From Hymenochaete sp. R1 (lineage: Eukaryota > Basidiomycota > Agaricomycetes > Hymenochaetales > Hymenochaetaceae), in NCBI GenBank assembly GCA_019400425.1, contig JAFREE010000059.1, positions 1 through 64,000 of the forward strand: a stretch of 64,000 nt of DNA. Direction: 5' to 3'. The notes below the pieces were generated by a model. It was not told the DNA's origin, made no database searches, and saw only the letters and a list, made by a program, of their open reading frames with translations. Position 1 is the first letter of the stretch, and each line of letters begins with the position of its first letter. The translations under genes and the position numbers were made by a program. This document shows positions 10,162 to 21,539 of the stretch, piece after piece.

Positions 10162-11433
10162 CTACTTCTTCCTTTCCAGTCTCCAACGATATACTTTTGG
10201 CTTATAAACAGCATCTTTCTTACTCCATAACTGAGACGACTTCCGAATCTTCATCGAGTCCAGTTCGTCCTCATTCAGTTCCTCGTCCTCATCTTCACCA
10301 CCAATCTTTTCAACTCCCCGCAATTTCAGGCTTCCGCCTTTCCCCATTAACGCTCTCTGGACTAGAAGCTCGCGTTCTGCCAGTCGCAGTTGGGAGTCGC
10401 GCTCTAGCCGGGCTGCGAGTTCTTTTAGAAGGCGTTTTCGGTGGGTCTGGGATGAAAGGAACAGCGGTATGATGAGTATCTGAAGTGATTCGAGAAGGAA
10501 CGATGACACACCCTTGCTTCTTCTTTCCGCTCCGTGCTCGACTGTGCGCTATCAACATCCATATCCGTTGCCTTGCCTTTCCCTTTCCGCCGTCGGCGCT
10601 CTGGCTCTTTCCAACCCAAATCTGCAGAAACAGAGACATCATCCAATTCTTTGACACCACGAGTGGATTCTGAATTCCCAGCCTGCTTATCAGCATACTC
10701 TTGCGCTGATGAATGGGGATCATCGTTAGCATACGCCATTCATAAATAGAGCATAGGGAAAGCTTACCTTCAGCTGCACTATCGACAAAGACCAAGTGTT
10801 TTGACGGACGTCTCTTCAAGCTCTTGGATCCCTGTACAATCCCTGCTTTTCTCAGCGTCTCTATCTCATTCACTTTAAGCTCGTTGCTATCATCGTCTGA
10901 AGAGCCGCCGTTGAGGTGAGGGGCGATGAGATCTGCGAGAACGGTGATCTGGGCTTTGAGTTTCTCGATTTTCTAAAATGAGCGATTAGCAGGAGCACGT
11001 ATAGATAATCGATTACAAGTGCACCTTCATCCCAGCTGAGCGCATCGTGCGTATATAGTTCTCATCCTGCGTTTTCAGTACCTTAACCATATCCGTCGGA
11101 AGCGCAGTATTCCCCCGGTCCTTCACATGCACACCCCGCTTTCTCGCATACAAACGTTAACAGAAGTTCTATCCGCATTACCACGAGCCCCACAAAAAAA
11201 CATACACATACCGTCGTCTTCTCCCTATTCATCCCAAAATAAAACTCATCCTTGTTCCTATCAGCCGCTTTCTGCCTCAACCGCTGGATCCTGTCCTGCT
11301 TCGAATGGTAGTCGCGTGCACGGAGGACATAGTCTTTGTGTTTCTCGAGGAGGCCGAATTTGGATCTGTGGGTGGGTTGGGAACGTTCTTTGTGGTTCCG
11401 GCGGTGAAGGGAGTTCTTTAGCGAGGACGACAT
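10162..11433 (-). CDS. UTP11: U3 snoRNA-associated protein UTP11
   Basis: Nucleolar component of the small-subunit processome needed for 18S rRNA processing. ATG 11433 opens the conserved N-terminus [20 protein letters not shown], then [20 protein letters not shown] and [13 protein letters not shown], the signature of the Utp11 family. Further exons carry [27 protein letters not shown] and a basic Arg/Lys patch with [14 protein letters not shown]. The C-terminus is helical and basic ([19 protein letters not shown]) and ends WRLERKK. Four introns are seen. At about 280 residues it is slightly longer than usual because of an acidic Glu/Asp insert before the end. It is divergent from mL38 with 213 bp between starts. 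Confidence 0.92.
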
Positions 11434-11646
11434 TTTTTTGGAGGGGAGTTCACGCTGAGGCTGAGGTCACGGCCACTGTCGAAAAGTGAGTTTCGGAAGC
11501 GAACTTTTTGGGGAAATGCACTTGTTACGATGCGTCACACTTTTATGTCACGCAACTTTTCCTCATCATCTCGTCCGGACCGTAGCGGCTGCCCTTTCTA
11601 AGTTTCTTGCGCGCTGAACGTAGGCTTGACTTCGACTTCGTAGAAA
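11434..11646. promoter_or_regulatory. Short divergent promoter between UTP11 and mL38
   Basis: Only 213 bp separate the two start codons, so the genes probably share a bidirectional promoter. No TATA box is evident. Both products serve ribosome production (cytosolic and mitochondrial), so shared control would make sense; this is inference. Confidence 0.5.
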
Positions 11647-13307
11647 ATGTTGGCTGCCCGTACGCTGGTCCGGCGACAGACTCCTTTCCTCCTACGCACC
11701 AATGCAACTCTAGCAACTGAAACCGCCTCAGGCGCCAATCCACCTCCCCCTTCTCTAAATTCCAGCAAGCCAAAGGTTTCTTCGGAGAATACTACCTCTA
11801 CGTCTACCCCTTCGGCAAAAACCTCCTCACCCACCCCGCCTTTGCCTTCTTCCCCGGAAAAATCGACAGCAAAGTTTAGTGGTAGGAGAAAACGCAACGT
11901 AATAAAATACAGACCCTCCATCTCTCTCGACCAACCCCGAAAATGGAACAGACCGGTGAAGGAAGGCGTCTTACCCGTGTATGACGAAGCGCTCAAACTC
12001 ATCGAGGCAGACGCTGCGAAGTTGAAGAAGGAGTTGGAAGAGATGCAGGTGCGGTTGGAGGGGCTGGAGAAGAATGGTGGTACGAAGGGGGAGGAAATGG
12101 AGAAGTTGAAGGAAAAGATTGGGATTTTGGAAATTCAGAGTGAGGTGAATAGACCGGCGGTGAGGTGGGCTGCTGCGAATGGGATGGGTGCGTGGATCGT
12201 TGCGTCTTTCTGTCTTCTCATCGAGTTTTTAAACTCGCTTGCTGAAACTGAACGACGCGTGCTTCGTTCGTGTAGCTGACCTGACAAAACCTGTGTACCG
12301 ACACCTTGTCGAGCAAAAATGGCGGAGGAAAGGCGCGTTGGACCTTCTGGTTCGTTATTCCTTTTCTTTGCGTTCGTTCGATCGACCAGACAAGAAAGTC
12401 TCAAACGTTGATTTTGAAGATGGAGAGAATCTACCAAATGAACGTCGTTCCGGACGTTCTGTCCGAAATGCACCCGTCGTTTGATTTGCGCATTTCGTAT
12501 CCTGAGCAACCTCCTGCCAGCATGTATCTGCGGACCCGGACGAGGAGAAAATACGAGCCGGTCGAACCTGGACGATATCTTTTGCCAGAGCAGGTAAGAT
12601 AACTTCTTCCCCGGAAAAACCCAGTATGTCTGCTAATATTTTTATTAAAGACCAGACGCCCCCCTCACTTGTATACGAGCGTCTTCCACCCCGATACTCG
12701 ATATTACACTCTCGTCATGGTAGACGCAGACGTCCCAGACCCAGATAACCAATCCTTCACGACCTTCCTACACTGGATGGAACCCAACATCGCCCTCTCC
12801 TCTTCCTCCTGCGGAGAGCTCACAGGAATTTCACACACGAAATACGTCCCTCCGCACCCCCAGCGCGGCACCCCCTACCACCGCTACTGCCTCTTCCTCC
12901 TTCCCCACAAGGACGCGCACGCGAAGATCTCCGTGGCGCCGGTTGGGGAGGGCGATCGCGTCGGGTTCGACTTGCGAGCGTTTTGTGAGGAGAACGGGTT
13001 GGAGGCTGGGAAGGGCGGTGCGGTGCATATGTGGCGCGAGGTGTGGGACGAGACCGTCAGCGATATTTACAAACATACGCTCAGTACGTGTCGTGCATGC
13101 TCATCTTCTTCTTGACGGGGTTTTCGATCTTTGGTTTCCGACACTGACTGTTTTTTCTTTCTTTCTTTCTTTCTTTCTTTTACTGCAGAGTCGCCAGAGC
13201 CCAGGTTCGGACTTCCACCGCGCCCCGATCGATACGCAGAGGTCAAAGCGTTGAAGAAGCTTGGACCGGGCGGCACGGGCACGAGCGCGACGACGTCCGC
13301 GAACTGA
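11647..13307 (+). CDS. MRPL35: Mitochondrial large ribosomal subunit protein mL38 (MRPL35), PEBP fold
   Basis: Component of the mitochondrial large ribosomal subunit, built on a phosphatidylethanolamine-binding-protein fold. The first 30 residues (MLAARTLVRRQTPFLLRTNA) form an Arg-rich presequence without acidic residues, followed by a Ser/Pro/Thr-rich linker. A coiled coil (LKKELEEMQVRLEGLEK) precedes the conserved MRPL35 region with NVVPDVLSEMHPSFDLRISY. The PEBP core is visible as YYTLVMVDADVPDPDNQSFTTF, LHWM and YVPPHPQRGTPYHRYCLFL. The tail is SPEPRFGLPPRPDRY. Five exons, four introns; the last intron carries a TTTC microsatellite as its pyrimidine tract. A plain PEBP inhibitor is unlikely given the presequence and long N-terminal region. 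Confidence 0.88.
13155..13180 (+). repeat. (TTTC)n microsatellite in the last mL38 intron
   Basis: About six TTTC units end 7 bp before the CAG acceptor at 13186-13188, so the repeat acts as the polypyrimidine tract of this intron. Confidence 0.85.
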
Positions 13308-14546
13308 CCGATCGAAAGTTTTCATCACATTCATTCATTCATTCAATCCAATCCACCCTAAGCCAAGCCCTCATCTCTAGTTTCTTACTTTCTTCCTCCC
13401 TTTCTACATACACACATAATCCCCAAAAAAGGAAAACTTAATGGTTAATCTCGGCTTTCCCTTGGAAGCTGTCCGTCTGTGCTTGGAGTGTGTAAGGGAC
13501 CCAACGAGCGATCTCGGCTTTGTCTTGGCGCGTGCGCAGTGTCCGATGGGGGTTGGCTGCTATGGATGTGGCTGGGGAATAGATTAGAGCTCAAGAAGTC
13601 TTTGTGTGGATAGGTGGCTGCTGCGCGCGTCCAAGGTGAATGAATCGTTGGGTGAAAGAGCCCGCGTGATGAGACGTTCAGATTGGTAATTATCGAAGTA
13701 GTACAGACAGCAAAAAACACTGATTTTGGAAGAAATGGCCGTCGGCCGGAGATCCAGTATGACGGTATGGTTTTCATTTTCATATGAGAAGCGAACGCTG
13801 CTTTGCAAATTGCTTGTGGTCGTCAAGTGTGTGTTCGCCGAGGCAAGACTTTAACTTTGGGTTTTGAAGACATTGGAAGCGCAGCGCGGAGTAATGTAAG
13901 GATCCAAGCCATGCCCAGCAAAGAGGGCTGTAAGAGAGAGAAACAGGCACTTGTGATAAGAGTGTCGATTTATATTGAAAGGATGATGGACCGCTGTTGT
14001 GGGAGACGGTGTTATTGAGTAGTAAACTGCGGAATCTGAGAAAGACTGGGCGTCTGGGTTTGCTGCAGAATTATCTTGAAATTCTGAGTTGTGTTCGTAG
14101 TTTCCGCGAAGGAAGAGTCGATAGTAAAAGAAAGTGTACAGGACTTGTACAGTAAGAAGTGGCGTTGATTGAGTGATTGGCCGGCGGGAAGGGTAACCGA
14201 AAGAGTGTTGCGTCGAATCGTCATTTGAGGCTAAGAGACTACAAGAGAGGGGAGTCCCAGTAAAGAGGGTGGCTTGGGCTTGGCACTCGCCCTGATCCGA
14301 TTCTCACTTAATCCGCTCTTCTCTCCCTCCTCTCCTCTTCTATAGGCCTCTCCCCTCTTTCGGCCTTTTCTCTCTCAGTCCAGTTCTCAACAGGGAATGC
14401 GCTAGCCTGGGTTGATATTTTGTCGGATGGAAAGGCGGCCAGCGAACATGGTTATAATGTATTCGTGGGAACGACTGCGGATGACAACGAATAATATAAA
14501 AAAGTAAAGATAAAAAAATAATAAATAAGGAGGATGTAAGGAACGT
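13308..14546. other. Intergenic, mL38 3' end and PacC upstream region
   Basis: No gene is recognised. It begins with a CATT repeat (about 13328-13345). CT-rich tracts occur near 14310-14390. One CTTGGC (complement of GCCAAG) lies at 14279-14284. A minus-strand open frame at 14012-14224 (70 aa, ATG) has no recognisable feature. Confidence 0.5.
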
Positions 14547-14598
14547 CTTGGATTGTCTTGGCTCTTGGTCCTTGGTCTTGGATCTCTGGGACGCCAAG
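14547..14598. promoter_or_regulatory. Array of PacC/Rim101 core sites upstream of pacC
   Basis: CTTGG, the complement of the core CCAAG, occurs at 14547, 14557, 14564, 14571 and 14577, all within 35 bp, and CCAAG occurs at 14594-14598. Two of these are full GCCAAG (14557-14562 minus, 14593-14598 plus). PacC of Aspergillus binds GCCARG. The array lies about 300 bp before the pacC start, which suggests autoregulation. Confidence 0.5.
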
Positions 14599-14879
14599 AC
14601 AATCATCATCATGCATCGGTATATTTACTTTCCTTCCTTCTCTCTCCTCTTCTTCCGCTTCGACCTGACTCTCATTCTCACAGCCGTCATCTCCAGCATT
14701 CGCCCTCCTCGTCGCCGTCGCACTCGGCGTCCACAACTCCTACCCCGACACCCACACAGCGCTCAGACCGCACTCTCATCCCTCTCCACACCCTCGAGCG
14801 CGGTCTCGCTGCAATCATAGACTACAATCTCTATCACTTGCCTATCCCAGACGGCTCGTTTCCGTCCGCCACCCCTCGA

Positions 14880-17829
14880 ATGTCCGCCCCGCCAGTACCA
14901 GACCTCGACGCCGACAACACTTCCGATTCCGCAGCAGCCTCCGACGCCTCCCTCTCCACCTCCCATTCCAAGCCTCAGTCCCCTGCCCAATCTCACGAAT
15001 GCCTATGGCATCAATGCTCGAAAGCATTCCCCATCGCCGAGGCGCTTTATGACCACTTGTGCAACGACCATATCGGCCGCAAATCGACCAACAACCTCAC
15101 CTTGACCTGTATTTGGAAGGATTGCAATACAACCTGTGCAAAGCGCGACCATATCACCTCCCATTTGCGTGTTCACGTCCCCCTCAAACCCCATGCATGT
15201 GAGATTTGTGATAAGCGATTCAAGAGACCGCAGGATCTCAAGAAGCACGAGAAGATTCACACAGAGGCCCACCATATTCAGCACAAGCACTCAAAGGCTA
15301 TCACTGTCGTCGATCCATCCTTTACACAGCGCGTCCAGGGACCCGAGTCGGGTCCTCGGTATGTTGTCGATAGAAGGGTCAGTCCGAACGTCAACGACTA
15401 TCTCTTTGACGGAAGGGCAAAAGCACAGTCTATCTCCTCGCAGGGCACTCCAGGTCAGTTATTTACACCTGCTATATCGTCCCCTTGTCCCCTCGCATGT
15501 ATAAGACGGTCATGTACTTATGCCTGTCCACCTCTTTTTTCTAAAGACTTCTCTTCGCCTTCGTCCATGCCCAGTATCTCAACATTTTCCCCAGAAACAG
15601 GTAGCATCCTCCCAACGCCCTCGCCCGAACTCGGTTACTCGTACCCGCACGGCAATCCTCACCGCAGCTCCTTCTCTCATTCCTCCTCGGACATGTTCCT
15701 CCGACCAGGCGGTGCGGCTTCGGCGCACAACGTGAATGCTGCTGTTGCTGCAGCGGCGTTACCCACTTGGGAGGTCCTGAGAGACGACGTGTCCGCCGCC
15801 GTAAACACTGGGCTCGGCTCTCTCGGAGCCGGTGCGGGAATGAAAAGAGGCCACGATTCAGTCGAAGACTTCTTCACCGATATGAAAAAGCGGAGGGTTG
15901 CGCCGAGTTACGATCCGCGTCAGTAATCCCTTTGCCCTCCTTTCTTTTTAAATTCGGTGATTAAGGGATCCTTCGAGCTAAACTTGGTTCATTTTTGTCC
16001 CTTTCCCTTTCTTTGATTCAGATATGGCAGAACGTCTCTCGAGCCTTGCATATGCGCAACAGCAGTTTCAGGCCGGGGCGCATCAGCAGCAGCAGCACCC
16101 ACATCCAGACTCGTTCAACCCGCGCTCGATATCTCTGGACATTCAGACACCGGAAGAACTCGCCGCGGTGAATGAGTTCCTGCTCACTTTAGGAAAGAAC
16201 ATTACCAGCACGCAACCTAATAATGGCCGCGGACAACCGCAGCTCACGCCGGACTTTGGAAGTTCTCAGCACCAAGGTTCGGCAGACCCATCTAATGCAT
16301 CCTCTCCGTCGACGTACTTTGACCCCGTGAGCCTCTCGCAACTCGGGCTTTCTAACATGCCAGGCATTGCGTCCATCCCCTCGCCCGCTTCTGCAACGTC
16401 GTCTATCTCCAACATCTCGGGGTACAGTCAGGGTAATTATCAACGCAGCTATGCTCACCCACCGCAGCGTCCGAACACGAACATGCAGGCTTCGTCCTCG
16501 GCTTCTTCTGGGAGTTTATATCCCGGATTTGACGAACAACACGCGCCCGTCTCCCGAAGCTCCAGATCTTCATCAAGTTCGGACGCATATCTCCAAACCA
16601 TCGCACTGTCGCCGCTGGATGCTCATCCTCCTCCACCGAGCTCCATCTCCACCGCAGGCTCAACGCCCACTCGGATGTACCATGGCCAAGGCCACGCGCG
16701 GACGAGCTCCGGCACGTCATTCACGAGACCGACGCCTCCTCATTCCTCTGGAAGCACGTCCGGACCCGGAACGCGTTCGCCCTCTCCATATTCCGCTATT
16801 GCGCGTCAAGCCCAGGCTCAGGCTCAAGGTCCAACGACAGTCCAAATACCGCCGTTCCCTGGACAGAATCAACATCATCAGCACCAGCAGCAGAACCGGT
16901 CACCGGCTGGGGTGATGCCCGATGGTGCAGAGAACTTTGACTTCTTGTCTCGTGCGGGTATCTCGGGTATGGAGCAGCCGACGTTGGGTCCGTACGAGCT
17001 GTCGGGTGCGAGGACGTTGAGAACTGTCGTACCTTTGAAGACTGCTCCAGGTCAAAGTCCGAATGTGTCATCATTGGAAGAAAGGGAGAGGAGGACGCGA
17101 TACGTGCTTCCGCCCCCTGGACCTGTCGAGCCGCGAATAAGGCCATCGATTCAGAGAGGGCCACCCGCGAAGCTTGCGTCGACTTCGACTTCTTCTGCTG
17201 GTGGTGCGGGTCCGTCGTCTTCGAAAGATAGTGGAGAAGAGAAGAGAGGCGGCGGAGGTGGCGGGAAGCTTTATCCTTTGTTTTGTCCTGGCGATGCGGA
17301 GTTCCGTCTCCCGCCTCTCGTTGGGTCGCCATCCACCTCCTCAACATCCAAATCATCCTCCTCGCACTCGTCGTCTTCGCACGCAGCCCTCTCGCGTCTC
17401 CGGAACTCAGCGGTACATGGCTCGAGTCCCCTCCGACCTCGTCCACGTTCACGCTCTCGCTCACCGTCCTCCGATCTCAATGATGATGACGACGACGACG
17501 ACGAAGACCTCATCTCCAACTCTCAGTCCCGCATGTCAGCCCCCACTCTCCCCTCCATCCACTCCCTCACCTCCGACCTCCGTCGAAACCGAGACTCGGA
17601 CAGAGACGACCTCGCACGAGGCGTCGAGGGTATCCAGATCGAGTCTCAGGCTTCTTCGGCCGGCGCGAGGGCGAGGGCGACGGACGAGAGGAAGAGGCAC
17701 GCGGAGCTCATCAGGGACTTGTTGGTGGCGATTAACAGGGACTATAAGGAGCGGTTCGGGTCTCCTGTAGGTGCTCCTGCTCCGGCGTCGCCGAGGATGG
17801 GGGATGTGGAGATGGTCGCTGTATCGTAG
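14880..17829 (+). CDS. pacC: pH-response transcription factor PacC/Rim101, three C2H2 zinc fingers
   Basis: Zinc-finger activator/repressor of alkaline-pH genes; in known fungi it is activated by proteolysis after signalling through the Pal/Rim-ESCRT route. Exons 14880-15453, 15547-15918 and 16022-17829 give 917 residues in phase. The fingers are near residues 40-130: [40 protein letters not shown] and [21 protein letters not shown] nuclear-type basic patch [11 protein letters not shown] is followed by HMAERLSSL, a block conserved in PacC. The C-terminal half is rich in Ser/Pro/Gln with a poly-Asp run from a GAC repeat (about 17480-17506). ATG 14880 is preferred; an upstream in-frame extension to 14553 lacks an ATG near its start and reads as leader. 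The first intron is 93 nt and stop-free. I see no clear YPxL motif for PalA/Rim20 binding. Confidence 0.92.
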
Positions 17830-18426
17830 TTTACTCCGATTGCTCTTTCTTTTTCTTCTTCTCCTTCGGTTTCTTGTATCATGGAGTCGGTTGGGAAGTG
17901 CATGTGTACATGTACATGATTGTTGCAAGCTTGACTAGGAGGAGTTTCCTCCCCCCCTTCGTCCGTATGTGTACCCGTGCGAGATTATAATATGTCTAAC
18001 TTATCTCTGGAATCGCTTACTCTGTTCTGTTTTTTTCTCTCTTTCCATCGTCGTGTTTTCTTTTACAGTAAAGTTTGACCTCAGCTTACCTGGAAATCAA
18101 GAATCAGAGACTCTCCAAACTTGAAGGTGGATCATTGAGAAGTGAAATGTTTTGAAGGAATTTCGAGGAAACCTTGCATTCAAATTCATCCCGCTTGCCT
18201 GTCTGTCCATCCGAAAACGGTAATTGCACAGCCACGCAAGCGCGTCTAACTAACAACGCACAACTAGTTCTCGCGCGACAATAATCTCTTCAACTCTTGA
18301 CTACGGACACGACACGACACGTCCACAAAGCTCACGAAGCCGAGCCGTATTCCTCGCCCTCGCTGAGCTGAGCTGAACTTAGTCCGCACAATCTGAGAGG
18401 CAAACACTTCCATCCCGTCCGACTTC
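17830..18426. other. Intergenic between pacC and SLY1
   Basis: Holds the pacC 3' UTR and SLY1 promoter. No gene is seen. A GACACGACACGACACG repeat occurs near 18306-18321. Confidence 0.5.
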
Positions 18427-21400
18427 ATGTCTACGGCTTTCAAACAGGTGCGTAGCATGAGATGAGATAACTAGGCTGTTAGATTGCTCACTCTTGTTGT
18501 TTCTTGATTCTTGTTTCGTTTGCTTTCGCTTCACCACACTCAAAATCGCACTCGCGCTCACGCTCACGCTCACAGTCAAGTTTTGGGTCCACTTCCGCGA
18601 CGGCGTCGCTTCAACAAGCCCAAACGGACGCCATCCTCCGTCTTCTAAATCTCAACAATCCGACCGACTCCTCCACCTCGTCCTCGGGCTTCGATAACGT
18701 CGGCGGCTTCCCTCTCAACGCGTCGCCCTCACAGTCAGGAAACAAAAGCAGCGGAGGGGGAGGAGGAGCGGTAAATGTGAATGTGACGGGTCCCCCGGTG
18801 TGGAAGGTGTTAGTGCTGGATCAGCGGACGAAGGATGTGCTTGCGACTGTGTTGAGGGTGCAGGATCTGAGGGACGTGGGCGTTACGCTGCATGTGTGCG
18901 TGTCTCCTTCGTATCCCTTTTGGCCTTCTTTGGCTTGTTTGTTTTAACTAACTAATGAACTAACTAACTGACGATTTAACGATTTAACGGGTGCACTCGT
19001 TTGGCGGCTTTCGGTCCTTTCGTCGTCGGGTTCTACCTACTATCTACAATCCACTCGCCCTACACCCGCACGCCTCACCACTCCCACCAGCCAACTCCAC
19101 TCGACGCGCCCCGCCCTCGCAGACGTACCAGCAGTGTACTTCGTCTCCCCGACGCTCGAGAACGTCCGCCGGATCGCGGAGGACCTCGAGAACGGGCTGT
19201 ACGAGTCGTTCCATCTCAATTTCGTGGAGCCGCTGCCGAGGGCGTTGTTGGAGGAGTTGGCGGCGGCGGTTGCGAGGGATGGGACGGATGAGCTTGTGAA
19301 TCAGGTTCGTGCGTTGATAAGCTTTCGTTTTTTGAGTTTTAAGGCCCCCGGGTGGAGGTGGATGTTCTTTTTTCGTGCTGGTGTGTAGGCGCGTGTGCTG
19401 AACGGGTCGTCATCGTTCTTTTACAGGTTGTAGATCAGTATCTCTCCTTCATCTCGCCATCGCCTTCGTTGTTCTCCATCTTGCCACCCCAACCTTCACT
19501 CAACATCGCAAACTCGCCGGGTACGACAGCACTATCGGCAGCCCCTCCAACGTCTTATGCGATCCTCAACTCGCCTACATCGTCCGACCAAGAGATAGAG
19601 GACGAGACGGAACGGATAGCGAATGGATTATTCAGCGCCATAGCTACCCTAGGTACGTGAATGAATGGAATATAAGCACAGCTCTAAAATCATTCACTTT
19701 TCTGATATCGTCTTTCTCTCGAATAGGACATGTTCCCTACATTCGGTGCCCGAAGGGGAACGCGGCGGAGATGATTGCGAGGAAACTGGAAACGAAAATC
19801 CGAGATGCTATCCTGAGTTCATCGCGCTCTCATTCATCAAGCGGGGGTGCGTTGTTCGCACAGGATTCTTCGGGTCTCTCGACCCTCCAGCGCCCTCGTG
19901 AGTACTACCGAACAAGCCAATCTCATCCCCCAATATCACTAACCACATGCCAGTCCTCCTGATCCTCGACAGGAACGTCGACCTCGTCTCGACCGTCTCG
20001 CACGGCTGGACATACCAAGCCCTCGTATCCGACTGTCTCGAGATGAAGCTCAACAGAGTGACCATCGAACCCACAAAAACGCAAGCGACGAAAAAGGCGT
20101 ACGACCTCGACGCGAAGGACTTCTTCTGGGCGAAAAATGCTGCTAGCCCCTTCCCGCAGGTGGCAGAGGACATTGATGTTGAGCTTACGCGGTATAAACA
20201 GGATGCGGCCGACCTGACTCGGTCGACTGGCGTGAGCGACATGAATGACATCACACAGCTGTAAGTTCAAATCCTATCTACGTGAAACTATTTTTTTTAA
20301 CCAACGGAGTCTATATACAGCGACCCCACTGCGAATGCAGCGAATTTGAAAGCTGCTATCACTGCGCTTCCGGAATTGACGGCGCGCAAGGCGACGCTTG
20401 ATACCCATATGAACATCGCGACTGCTTTGTTGGAGCATATCAAAAACCGAGGACTGGACGAGCTGTTCAGCACGGAAGAAGCCATCGGGAAGCAGGTACG
20501 GTGTGAAATTCCTAAACACCACATCCATCTATCGCGATTCGGAAGTTGACTAACCGTCATCTCTCCACCCCTCCCTTCCCCACCACACACACAGAACACA
20601 CAAGCGATCTTGGAGCTCCTCCGGCACCCCAAATCCGAAGGCAAGCCGACAGCCAAAGACAAGCTCCGGCTCGTGATCGTCTTCTACCTCTCTGCGCCAG
20701 ACAACGCCGTGACGAAAGAGGATGTTGCGGAGCTGGAGAAGGAGCTGAGGGCTGCGGGCGCGGAGGTGGAGGCGTTCGAGTACGTTCGGCGGACGAGGGA
20801 GATCTCTAAGATGGGGTCTATCGCTGGGGCGCTTGGGGGAGGCGCGGCGGGGGGTGCGTCGACTCCTGTGATTGGGGGGCAGCCTGCTGGCGAGCTCTTC
20901 CGAGGGTTTAGTGCGCTGGGCAATAGGGTGAGGAACTCATCTTCCCTTCACTCAATGTTTTCTTTCTTTCTCTCTGTCTTTACCTCACTAACCTTACCAC
21001 ACACGCGCACGTATTCGTTGAATACGTTTCCAATCCCTTCGTTTGTCGACGGTTGATTGGGATCTTACTCCCAGTTAACGGATCGCCTGAAAGAGGGTGG
21101 CCTCGAGAACCTTATCTCGGGCGTGAAGAACTTCTTACCCGCGAACAAGCTCTTGCCGGTGACGAGGCTCACAGAGGCCCTCATGGACTCGTCCGCGGCG
21201 TCGACGCAGTCGTTACAAGAAACGGACGACTACCTCTTCCTGGATCCTCGCGCCCCGAGGAATGCGGGGCTGGGCTTGGCGGCAGGGAACGCAAACGCGC
21301 ACGCTGGCGCTGGAGGTGGGGCTGGCGGCGTGGGGGGTGGAGCGAGCGGGCGGAGCCGGCGTATGCAGTTCAACGAGGGGATCGTGTTCGTTGTGGGCGG

Positions 21401-21539
21401 GGCGGGGTACGTTGAGTATGGGAATGTGGAGGAGTGGGCGACGAGGACGGGGAAGAGGGTGACGTATGGAGGGACGGACCTGATGGATCCCGGTTCGTTC
21501 GTGGATGTGTTGGAGAGGCTGGGAAAGACGACGCGTTAG
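18427..21539 (+). CDS. SLY1: Sec1/Munc18 family protein SLY1, ER-Golgi SNARE regulator
   Basis: Cytosolic SM protein that binds the syntaxin Sed5 and promotes SNARE assembly between ER and Golgi. The first exon codes only MSTAFKQ and is joined across an intron to [20 protein letters not shown]. Conserved Sly1 blocks follow: [100 protein letters not shown] and [20 protein letters not shown]. There are about nine exons. An Ala/Gly-rich insert ([19 protein letters not shown]) lies near the C-terminus between RAPRNAG and [12 protein letters not shown]33, VPS45 or SEC1 are less likely because of the Sly1-specific N-terminal and DFFWAKNA blocks. Confidence 0.92.

Noticed and set aside
14553..14879. 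In-frame N-terminal extension of PacC
   Set aside because: Opens at TTG, reads Ser/Pro-rich sequence from the CT-rich leader; ATG 14880 fits PacC better.
16796..17464. 222-codon minus-strand frame inside pacC
   Set aside because: Antisense shadow of the GC-rich disordered PacC C-terminus.
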